Shown here: positions 1 to 8,900 of the stretch, piece by piece
How positions within the stretch are numbered: the stretch's first letter is position 1
How the letters are laid out: each line of letters opens with the position of its first letter
Source: Helicobacter muridarum
Lineage (GTDB): Bacteria; Campylobacterota; Campylobacteria; Campylobacterales; Helicobacteraceae
DNA: 34,854 bases
Assembly: GCF_000765805.2 (NCBI RefSeq)
Contig: NZ_JRPD02000023.1
Span: 1 to 34,854, forward strand
Direction of reading: 5' to 3'
The notes under the pieces: model-generated
The model's input: only the letters and a program-made list of their open reading frames with translations
Databases searched by the model: none
Told to the model about the DNA's origin: nothing
Position numbers and translations under genes: made by a program

Positions 1-9
1 CCTAAAGCT

Positions 10-43
10 AGATGAAGAATCTCTATTAATGAGAGCTTCATCT
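10..43. repeat. Inverted repeat / hairpin
   Basis: AGATGAAG (10-17) pairs perfectly with CTTCATCT (36-43), and an inner TCTC/GAGA (20-23 with 31-34) extends the stem. No T-run follows on either strand, so it is not a classic rho-independent terminator. Function unknown. Confidence 0.5.
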
Positions 44-146
44 AAAGACAAAGCAATCAGTAAATAAGACTAGTTTCTTTGCTCTTTAAGACATGATAAA
101 GGTAGTTGGACTTAAACTCAGTGAAGATTATAGGAGTGGTAAGGGA

Positions 147-177
147 GATTCTTAGAGCTTATTGCTATCAGAATGAC
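147..177 (+). repeat. Degenerate dispersed repeat copy
   Basis: It begins gattctta and ends atcagaatgac, the same start and end as the repeats in the large open frame (3386-3499, 4097-4228) and at the right edge of the window (34742-34774). This is a weak single copy, assigned by eye. Confidence 0.35.
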
Positions 178-312
178 AGAGGCTAAATATGACAAGGTAA
201 CGAAGTTATAACAAAGTAATCCCTTGTAAAAATGGTAAGCTTATGGAAAAGTAATATGTCGTTGTTTTAGGATAGTGGGGCAGCAATCAATAAATTACAT
301 AAAAGGAAAATC

Positions 313-786
313 ATGCAAGAGACTAAGATTCACTCCATTTCACAAAATGATCAAAGCACTATTGTGGCGAAATTTACCCCAAGCAGTGAAAAAGAAAGGC
401 ATTATGAGAGTGAAAAGGAGCTTGAAAGCAAATTTATTAAAATTTTGCAAAAAAATGGTTATGAATATAGCAAAATCAAAAATGAAGAAAGTTTGATTAA
501 TAATCTTAAAATCCAAATGCAAAGGCTTAATAATTGTGAGTTTAACGCAAATGAGTAGCAAAGATTCTTTAAAGAAATTCTAGCAAATCCTAGTCATAGC
601 ACTATTGATAAAAGTAAAATTTTTCATCTTGATTTTTGGGATCAGTATTTTACTTTTGATAATGGCAAAGCACAAAATTTAAAAATCATTGATAAGCATA
701 ATATTCAAAATAATTTTTTACAAGTGATAAATCAATACTATTCACAAGGAGATTATAAAAACTGCTATGATGTAAGCATTCTTTAA
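313..786 (+). pseudogene. hsdR: Type I restriction R subunit, 5' fragment
   Basis: This is the N-terminus of HsdR, the ATP-dependent translocase/nuclease subunit of a type I restriction-modification system. It opens with a typical HsdR start (SISQNDQSTIVAKFTP) and continues through FHLDFWDQYFTFDNGKAQN and the QNNFLQVINQY segment. A TAG at 556-558 interrupts it after 81 codons, but the same frame stays HsdR-like to residue 157, where the sequence leaves the family just after YDVSIL and hits TAA at 784-786. That exit point lies between the catalytic D and the ExK of the nuclease fold. The missing remainder is found at 17007-19695. A good ribosome binding site (AAAAGGA) precedes the ATG. Non-functional. 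Confidence 0.88.
691..783 (+). repeat. Left direct repeat (hsdR segment)
   Basis: 93 bp matching 17007-17099 with five mismatches by eye. It encodes the DKHNIQNNFLQVINQY...YDVSIL segment of HsdR. Both copies are in the hsdR reading frame. It marks the left border of the inserted segment. Confidence 0.85.
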
Positions 787-856
787 GCCAGCAAATGTAT
801 TAATCTCTAGTGCTAATGGCTTATTTGGTAGGACATTACTACTATTCTATAACTTC

Positions 857-3800
857 GTGCATAAGATTATGAGCCGCTTTGCAGGAGCATTAAGCGACAA
901 TCTAGCACATCAAAGCTTAGAGCATCAGCTAGGTTTAGCCCTGCGTTATGCAAGAGATACAAAAGACTTTATTAATACAAGCATAGAATCTTTAAGTAAG
1001 AATGAGTTTAAAGATGATAGTGAAGCTATAAAGGTATTAAAAGAGTTTAACTATTGGAGAGAAAAGCTAAATAAAGATTCTATAAATAGCATATTTGCAC
1101 TAAAAGAAGCCTATGAAACAGAGACTAACACAAAGGCTAAAGATGAAATAGCTACTGCTATTGCAGAGTATAAGCCAAAGTTGCAAGAGTTTCAGGAAAT
1201 AATTGATGCTGAAGTAATAGAGCATAATAAAGCATTAGGCTATGATGATAATAATGCTAAAACAAAGCAAGCTTATAAGAGTGCACTAGAAAATATCACA
1301 CCAGAGGAAATGCCTAAAGCCTTAAACGCAGAGGAAGTGTTGCAAATTTTGCAACACTTCGATAATGTAGAGAATCTTAAGCAACATTTAGAGACTAGGG
1401 GTGATAGCGTATTAAGAAATAGAATTTTTAATTTACTTGAAACGACACTAAAAGAACCTCATTTTAAGTATAAAAAAGACAATAAAGACAAATATTTAAA
1501 GCGGTTTAAAGATGGAAAAGGCTCTTTTTATTATGTGTTAATTACAAAGAATAATGATAAAACTTTTATTACTCATTTTAAAAATACTGATTTAGACTAT
1601 TTAACAAGAGAATTAGAGAATGCAGATGAAATATTAAAAGGGGACGATATTATAGCCTCGCTTAAACGTCCGACTGGTGCTAGTGGAAACACTACTAAAG
1701 AGGCAACCCTCGACAATAATTCTACTACAGATTCCATAAAAAACAACTTAATCGAACTAAAACAAGATATTAATGAAGTAGAAAGCCTATTGCAACAAAA
1801 TCCAAGCAAAGCATTAGAGTATAAGTTGCAAGAAAACTATGCAAATTCTATAACACAAGCAGGCAATTTATTAAGCTATGTAGAGAATATGGCTAAAGAA
1901 TTAGCAAATAATCCATCACAACTAAAAGACTTAGCAAAGCTAAAAAGTGGCATAAAAGATTACATAAAAATACCTTATAGCATTATTGTAGATTCTAAAG
2001 GCAATGCACTTCCTTTAACTGATAGTGCTATTAGAGCCGCAATACTTTATTATTTCTTTGAAGAGTTAAATAGACTTAGTAAAAGAATGCTAAATAAGGC
2101 TTTAGAAGCATTGCCTAAGCCCATATTAAACAATGACATAAAACATTTAACCTATCAAGCAAAAGCAACACAAAAAGAGTCAATGAATGCAGTATATAAA
2201 AAGGCTAATGATATAGAAGTTAATTATAAAAAGATACAAGGTTTATTACCAGCACCAGAAGCTACACAAAATAAGATAGATAGTAATCTATTCTTTGAAA
2301 GAAAAACACCTTTAGAAGCAGAAGTTGAAAATAATGTTGAAATTTTTATAGATTCTAGCAATATAAAGCATGCAATCCCAAAAGACATAGCTACAAAATG
2401 GAAAGAAACCTTTAATCTTAAGAGCTTGCAAGATGATTTTATACCAAATTTTAGCCAAGAGATAAAAGAAGCATTAGCAAAAGAGGGAATACAAGAGATT
2501 AGATTAAAAGGTGGGAGCCTTTTAAAGCTTATGAATGAAAACAGAATGAAATATTTAGATAGAATAAAACCAACCTTGCAAGAACCACACAGAATTATAA
2601 TGCAAGATGAAAATACGATTATTTTTGCTAAAAACTTTGGCGAGCAAAAGCATTTTACAAGCGTAGCAAGAAACGATAATAATGAATGGATTATTAGGAG
2701 TAATGCACCAAAAAGCGAGAATGGATTAAATAATAAAATTGAAAAAGGCGGATATGAGATTTATAATAAAAATCAAGCGAATAGTCAGATTAACGCTTCT
2801 ACCCCTTACGATGATATAGCAAACTCTAATATCAAACTTGACAAAGAGCATTATACCACAGATTCCACAAAACCACAAACACAAAAACAAGCCGATTTAA
2901 TAGAATCTAATATGAAAGGAAAAGCACATGAGCGACAAGAAAGCACAAGACAAACCGCAAACAAACAGGGCACAACAGCCACTACAACAAAATCTATTGA
3001 AAGAGATTATAGAGCAGGAAGTGAAGGGCTTAATAATCACACGAGCGATAGTTCACAAGGGCTACAAGACACAAGAGGAGCTAATAAAAGAGACAATGAG
3101 CCTAGCAATGCAGATGGATTCAAATCACAAGAGATACCACAGGAAAAGCCGCAAGATAATGCTAGAGCAGAGGAAAACATACGAGCAGAGCCTAGCAATA
3201 GCAGCTTCGATACTAAAAGCAGCGATGATATTCTGCGAGAGGGAGAAGGACATAATGCTAGAATCGGATTTAAACAGGATAATAACATCGGATTTAATGC
3301 AGGAGGAAACAGCAATGAGTATCAAACAAGCCCTAGATTTCGTAGTAGAAATGTATCTTTAACGCACAAAGGTAAAAAGGCTAAGGATTCTAATATTGAA
3401 TCTAAACAAGCTAAAAGATTTTTCGCTAACGCTCAAAATGACGAAGCATTGCCTCATTCCGAGCCTAAAAGTCATTCTGAGGCTTTAGCCGAAGAATCTA
3501 TACCGCAAGAAGATACACAACAAACCACAAAAGACATCATAAAAGAAGCAAAACAGCAAAAATTAAGCGTCAAAGAAACACAGAAACAAATCAATGAAAA
3601 TAAATTAAAACAGCAAATACAAGCAATACAAGACTATGGAGATAAGTATTTAGAATATAGCGATTATAAATTCTTAGAGGATAGATTGCAAAATGAAAAG
3701 AATGTCAAAGCATTAGCAATAGACTTTTTAGATGATTCTATACATGTAGTAAAAAAGATAGAAGTAGCTAATACAAAAGATAATATACCTATAACAATGC

Positions 3801-5854
3801 TTCATATAAAAAAGCTAATAAGTAATAGCAAACAGCTTAGCAGCAATAAAATAATAGAGCCATTAACAGGCTTAAAAGTAGATAAAGATATGCTAGCAGG
3901 CTTTACTTCTGATAGAACAAAAGCACAGATAATGGGCTATGCGCTTAACGATGTAAATAGAGAAAAAATACCCTATGCACTGCAAAATGGCATTAATACA
4001 CAGCATTTAAGCGATTTTCAAAAAGAGTTATTGAAAGAGATAATAGAAAAAATAAACAATGAGGGTAAAAAGCTAGACATACAAAAAGCTAAATTAGATT
4101 CTAATATTGAATCTAAACAAGATTCTAAAAGATTTTTCGCTAACGCTCAAAATGACGAAGCATTGCCTCATTCCGAGCCTAAAAGTCATTCTGAATCTAA
4201 AAGTCATTCTGAGCGTAGCGAAGAATCTATCCCGCAAGAAAAACCAAAACCCACAAAAGACATCATAAAAGAAGCAAAAGAGCAAGGCTTAAGTGTAAAA
4301 GAAACACAAAAGCTAGTTGATGAGAATAATGCAAAGCAAGGGACATTAGAATTAAACCCCAAGCCTTTAGCAAAGCTCGGACGTAATACTTCACAGCTTG
4401 GGAATGCTAATCTCACAAAGACTACAGCGTCCGAATCTCTAGCGCCTATTGAAAAGCATTTAGATGATTCTACCATAAGAAGTCATACAAAAGAAAAAGA
4501 GTTAAAAAAGTTGCAAGGTAATCTACCACGAAAAGACTTAGATTCCAAAAACAAAGAAAAACAAGAGATAAAACAACCTCTAAGCCTAGATGTAGAGAAA
4601 ATAGAAAAAGCAAAAGAGCGACTCTCAAAGCCACTAATACAAGAATATGAAACTACACGAAAGGAGCTAAAAGAATTAAAAAACACAAAACCTATCCTAA
4701 GGCAAGCCTTACAAGAGCTAAAAGAAATTATGGGTGAGGATAAATTTAATTCTTTAAACAATCAAGGAATGTTTAGAAAAAAGCTCACCTTTAGGGATAT
4801 GGAGAATTATAACTATTGGAAAGAATACATAGATAATGATGAATATCAGCCATTCTTCACTAAATACGATGCAATCTTTGCAGACAATAAAGCAAAAACA
4901 GAAGTAAAAGAAGAGCAATTAGACGAGATTGGCTATAAGATAAAAAGCATAGAATGGGATTTATGGAATGTTCCGCAGAACTTACGCACGCAATGGGGTT
5001 TGCAGCAGGAGGGAAATAATTTCATAGCTTTAAGAGATATGGCGCATAAGCATGGTTATTCTGACAATCAAACCTTTAAGGCTCAAATAGAGCAATACAA
5101 AAAACAGAATGCAAATAATCCTAATATGCGAAGCAATGATAAGCTTTATGAGGTATTAACACAAAATATAAAAGAATGGCGAGATAATATAGAAAAAAAG
5201 ATAAATACAAATCCTATCAAAGAATTTGGCACAAATTACGCAGAGTTTTACCACGATGGGCAAAATGCAGTTAAAAAGCCTTTAGCAGAGAAGCAAGGAC
5301 AAGTAGCAGGTGCATTTTATAGAGATGAGCTAGGCGATATTGATTTAGTTTGGGGTAAAGTAACAAACGCAGAAAAGAATAAAGGCTATGGCTTAGCACA
5401 TATTATAGATAAACACCCGAATTTAGATTTAAAACTTATGGCAGATATAGTAGAAAAAGGAGAGATTAAAGAGACTTTTAGCGGTGCAAATATTTACTAT
5501 GATGATTATATTTTAGGAATAAATAAAGGTTGGGGAGAAAATGGTGTTATATATGGAGATAATAAATGGATTGTTACAGCATTTAACAAAGGAGAAAATC
5601 ATCACCTTAGCAACCTTGATGATTTTAAAAAGGGGAAGGACTTTACCACTAAACTCAAGCCTAATTCTACCACAAAAAAGCTTAATAAAGATGTTTCGCT
5701 TGACGCTCAACATGACGCAAGGAATAAGAAGCATGACAAAGCAGAAAAAGTAGAGCAAGTAGAAAAAGAAGCAGATAACTTTCAAAGTAGCTCTAATCCA
5801 GCAGGATTGCTTAATCCAGAGGAAAAAGCATTAATACAAAAAAGCTTTAAGTAA
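857..5854 (+). CDS. OrfQ-like giant protein, N-terminal part with nuclease-like domains
   Basis: 1665 residues, very hydrophilic and Lys/Asn/Glu-rich, with long low-complexity linkers. Near the C-terminus (about residues 1474-1581) it has a pattern I recognise from the DUF3519/PBECR group of barnase/colicin E5-like RNases in Helicobacter elements (GQVAGAFYRDELGDIDLVWG ... GYGLAHIIDKH). Two weaker related blocks carry TLKEPH near residue 197 and TLQEPH near residue 572. The GTG start has no visible ribosome binding site, and the frame is open and protein-like back to about 776 (PANVLISSANGLFGRTLLLF), so the true N-terminus is probably lost at the hsdR junction. The stop TAA at 5852-5854 is followed in the same frame by 16 open codons and then the methylase-helicase part. 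Together they would make about 3543 residues. Residues 844-881 and 1081-1124 are in-frame copies of a dispersed repeat. Confidence 0.72.
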   Translation: MHKIMSRFAGALSDNLAHQSLEHQLGLALRYARDTKDFINTSIESLSKNEFKDDSEAIKVLKEFNYWREKLNKDSINSIFALKEAYETETNTKAKDEIATAIAEYKPKLQEFQEIIDAEVIEHNKALGYDDNNAKTKQAYKSALENITPEEMPKALNAEEVLQILQHFDNVENLKQHLETRGDSVLRNRIFNLLETTLKEPHFKYKKDNKDKYLKRFKDGKGSFYYVLITKNNDKTFITHFKNTDLDYLTRELENADEILKGDDIIASLKRPTGASGNTTKEATLDNNSTTDSIKNNLIELKQDINEVESLLQQNPSKALEYKLQENYANSITQAGNLLSYVENMAKELANNPSQLKDLAKLKSGIKDYIKIPYSIIVDSKGNALPLTDSAIRAAILYYFFEELNRLSKRMLNKALEALPKPILNNDIKHLTYQAKATQKESMNAVYKKANDIEVNYKKIQGLLPAPEATQNKIDSNLFFERKTPLEAEVENNVEIFIDSSNIKHAIPKDIATKWKETFNLKSLQDDFIPNFSQEIKEALAKEGIQEIRLKGGSLLKLMNENRMKYLDRIKPTLQEPHRIIMQDENTIIFAKNFGEQKHFTSVARNDNNEWIIRSNAPKSENGLNNKIEKGGYEIYNKNQANSQINASTPYDDIANSNIKLDKEHYTTDSTKPQTQKQADLIESNMKGKAHERQESTRQTANKQGTTATTTKSIERDYRAGSEGLNNHTSDSSQGLQDTRGANKRDNEPSNADGFKSQEIPQEKPQDNARAEENIRAEPSNSSFDTKSSDDILREGEGHNARIGFKQDNNIGFNAGGNSNEYQTSPRFRSRNVSLTHKGKKAKDSNIESKQAKRFFANAQNDEALPHSEPKSHSEALAEESIPQEDTQQTTKDIIKEAKQQKLSVKETQKQINENKLKQQIQAIQDYGDKYLEYSDYKFLEDRLQNEKNVKALAIDFLDDSIHVVKKIEVANTKDNIPITMLHIKKLISNSKQLSSNKIIEPLTGLKVDKDMLAGFTSDRTKAQIMGYALNDVNREKIPYALQNGINTQHLSDFQKELLKEIIEKINNEGKKLDIQKAKLDSNIESKQDSKRFFANAQNDEALPHSEPKSHSESKSHSERSEESIPQEKPKPTKDIIKEAKEQGLSVKETQKLVDENNAKQGTLELNPKPLAKLGRNTSQLGNANLTKTTASESLAPIEKHLDDSTIRSHTKEKELKKLQGNLPRKDLDSKNKEKQEIKQPLSLDVEKIEKAKERLSKPLIQEYETTRKELKELKNTKPILRQALQELKEIMGEDKFNSLNNQGMFRKKLTFRDMENYNYWKEYIDNDEYQPFFTKYDAIFADNKAKTEVKEEQLDEIGYKIKSIEWDLWNVPQNLRTQWGLQQEGNNFIALRDMAHKHGYSDNQTFKAQIEQYKKQNANNPNMRSNDKLYEVLTQNIKEWRDNIEKKINTNPIKEFGTNYAEFYHDGQNAVKKPLAEKQGQVAGAFYRDELGDIDLVWGKVTNAEKNKGYGLAHIIDKHPNLDLKLMADIVEKGEIKETFSGANIYYDDYILGINKGWGENGVIYGDNKWIVTAFNKGENHHLSNLDDFKKGKDFTTKLKPNSTTKKLNKDVSLDAQHDARNKKHDKAEKVEQVEKEADNFQSSSNPAGLLNPEEKALIQKSFK
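3386..3499 (+). repeat. In-frame dispersed repeat, copy 1
   Basis: Runs from gattctaatattgaatcta to gaagaatct and is translated as an internal peptide containing KRFFANAQNDEALPHSEPKS. It is nearly identical to 4097-4228. Its core (tttcgctaacgctcaaaatg) resembles the dispersed intergenic repeat seen elsewhere in the window. The unit is followed at both sites by a second, protein-level repeat (TKDIIKEAK...SVKETQK). Confidence 0.8.
4097..4228 (+). repeat. In-frame dispersed repeat, copy 2
   Basis: Second copy of the 3386-3499 unit, with an extra internal tandem (SHSESKSHSERSEES) that lengthens it by 18 bp. The frame is kept. The following segment (TKDIIKEAKEQGLSVKETQK) matches the one after copy 1, so the duplicated block is larger than the repeat itself. 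Confidence 0.8.
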
Positions 5855-5902
5855 CAAGATTTAGAAGAGATAGCAAGCTCTAAAAAGCTATATGATTTAA
5901 AT

Positions 5903-8900
5903 ATGGATAGCTTAAAGCTTTTGAAAGATATATTAGAAAATCCAAGAGTGCTAAATGATAGTGAAAAAGAAATATTAAGCAACTTTAGAGGCTTTGGTAA
6001 AGCTAGTAATGAGCTATTTAAAAATATAAAGGAAAAAGGAGAAGCTTACAGGGAGTTAGAATCTTTGCTTAATTCTCTAAGCGAGCATTTAGGTGAGAAA
6101 ATAACACCGCTAGATATGCTTAAAAGGGCTAGTGATGCCTTTTATACACCGATGCCAATTATTAGAGAAATGGTAAGTCTAGCACAAAGCTTTGGATTAA
6201 AAGAAGGGCATTATGTCTTAGAGCCTAGTGTTGGTGTGGGTAGATTCTTAAGTGAGTTAAGCAATAAGGGCTTAAATATCCATGGAATAGAAATAGATTC
6301 TATCTCTGCAAAGCTAGCAAGTCTAATCTATCCTAATGTAAAGATTAATAAATCTGGCTTTGAGAAATCAAAATACGCAATCAATGATTTTTACGACTTA
6401 GTAATCGGCAATCCACCCTATGGTAATTTCATTATTAAAGATTCTAACTTTAGGGCAACTGCTCATAACTACTTTATGAAAAAAGGCATAGACAATCTAG
6501 CAGAAAATGGCATAAGCATTCAAATTGTTACGCATAACTTTATGGACGCAAAAGATAAGCTAACACGAGCAAAAATAGCAGAAAATGCGGCTTTTATGGG
6601 CGGTGTAAGACTACCAAACACTGCCTTTAAAGACGCAAAGGTAACAACTGACATATTAGTCTTTAGAAAAGCTGGAAAGGGTGAGAAGCTAGATAATTCA
6701 TGGATAGAAACAACAGATTTTAATGGAATGCAAGTATCTAAATACTTCTTAGATAATCCGCAAAATGTCTTAGGAAATATGCAAGTAGGTAAAGGGCAGT
6801 TTGGAGATGTTATAGAAGTAGTCAATAAAGACTTTGATATAAATAGCTTAAAGTTACAAGAGTATATAAAGCATGATAATCTAGCATTGACTACGCATAA
6901 AAGCAATAGAGAATCTCTATTACAAGAAGTAGAGGAAGCAAATAAGGCTAAAGAATTTATAGGAGAAAATAGCCCTTTAGTATTAAAAGATAATGAAATA
7001 TATAGACATGGCAATATAATCAATGTGGAAGCAGAGCTAAAAGAGCTAACTGATTGGAGTGAAAGCACAATCACGCAAAGAGCTAAAGCCCTAAAAGATA
7101 TGCTACCAGATATAAATAATGTAAGAGAAACTCTATCTAAATTGCAAAATGCAGAAAGAGAAGGGCTAGAGTATGAGACAATAGAAGCTTTAAGGAAAGA
7201 TTTAAATACGCAATATCAAAAGCTAGTAGGCAAAAACTCTAGCTTTTATAATAAAAATGGAGCAATTTCACAAAAGTTTAAAGCTTATGAAATGCTAGAT
7301 GATGAAAGCTTTGAACTCTTTGCATTAGAGAAAAAAGCAATAGTTAACAATGACAAAGTAGTAGGAGCAATAAAGTCTGATATTTTCACAAAAAGAGTAA
7401 ATTATCCATATATTGCACCACAAAGTGCTAATAATTTAAATGAAGCAGTGGCTATAACTTTAAATGAAACAGGAAGCTATAATTATGGACGCATTGCCGA
7501 GCTTTTAGGTAAAGATATAAAATCTGTTAAAAAGGAATTGCTAGATAATAAAATACATTATTTAGATAATAACGGGGAGCATATAGAAAAAGAAGCATTC
7601 TTAAGTGGTGATGTAAAAACTAGGCTTGAAAGCTTTCATGATGAAAATGGATTACCTAAATTTAGCGAAGATGAAAGTATAAGAAAATATCAAGAGATTG
7701 CATATAATGATTTAAAGAATGTGATACCTGATGATATTGAATTGCCTTTAGTAAATATCCCTTTAGGTGCAAACTGGCTAGATAAAAATATAACAGATTC
7801 TTTTTTAAGAGATGTTTTAGAAAGCAATATAGAAACAAGCTATATTCATGGTGTAGGTTGGAATTTTAAATATGACAAAGGCATAACAACAGGCAGGGAT
7901 TTAACAATAGCAACAAGTGATAAATTTAGAGAGCAAACAGGGATAAGCACTATTGATGGGGCATATTATTTAGAAGATATGTTTAATAATAAAACCTTAA
8001 AAGTGCAAAAAACAATTTTTAGCAAAGAAAAGCCAAATGCAGTTACATATACAGACCCTATAGCCTCTCAAAGCTTAGAATCTATGAAAAAGCAATTAAG
8101 TGCAGAGTTTAAAAACTTTATCTTAGAGAATGAGAGCTTTACAGACATCGCACAAAAGCAATATAACGATACCTTTAATCGCATTGTGCAAAGAAAATAT
8201 GATGGTAGCCATATACAACTTATTGGTAAAAATGCAGATATATCTATGCGAGAACATCAAAATAACGCGATATTTAGGTTTTTACAAGAAAATAGCACGC
8301 TCTTAGCACATGATGTAGGCACAGGTAAAAGCTATACAATGGTGGCTAGCTCTATTGAAGCTAAACGAATAGGAATAATAAAAAAGCCCATGATTGTTGT
8401 GCCAAACAATGTAGCTCCACAGCTTGCAGCAGAGGCAAGAAGGCTTTATCCAAATGCAAAAATACAATTGGTGCAAGCAGTCAGCAAAAAGGATAAAAAT
8501 AAACAATTAGCAAGGATTAAAAATAATGACAATGATATAACCATAACTACATATACTGCTTTTACAAATATGAATATCTCGCCTAGCTACTTTGAGAGAT
8601 ATATACAAAATGAGCTTAAATATATTGATAAAATAATAGAAAAACTAGCAAAAGACCCTAATACACCAAAAAGAGTAATGAATGCCGCACTAAATAAAAG
8701 AGACAAGCTAAAAGAAAAGCTAGAAAATTACATACAAGAAATAGAAAATGAAAAACAAAATCTTTTCTTTGATGACTTAGGCATTGATTCCTTAATGTTT
8801 GATGAGGCACATTATCTAAAAAACTTACCCATACAAACCGCACAAAGAAATGTAAGAGGTATAGGAGCGGCAAACTCCCAAAGGGCATTAGATGCGATGA

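Larger units (their letters stand above)
1..312. other. Gene-poor leader upstream of hsdR remnant
   Basis: I see no convincing gene in this stretch. It holds a strong hairpin at 10-43 and a degenerate member of the dispersed repeat family at 147-177. The only useful signal near the end is AAAAGGA just before the ATG at 313, which would serve as the ribosome binding site of hsdR. No promoter stands out. Confidence 0.5.

Noticed and set aside
275-496. 73-codon frame overlapping the start of hsdR
   Set aside because: Arg/Lys-rich shadow in another frame; the 313 frame has clear HsdR similarity and a ribosome binding site.
784-860. Classic short target-site duplication or att core at the left border
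   Set aside because: No short exact duplication is seen apart from the 93-bp hsdR repeat, and the border cuts a coding frame.
6520-7074. 184-codon minus-strand frame
   Set aside because: Mirror of the methylase coding region, Ser/Leu/Phe-rich as expected of an antisense shadow.
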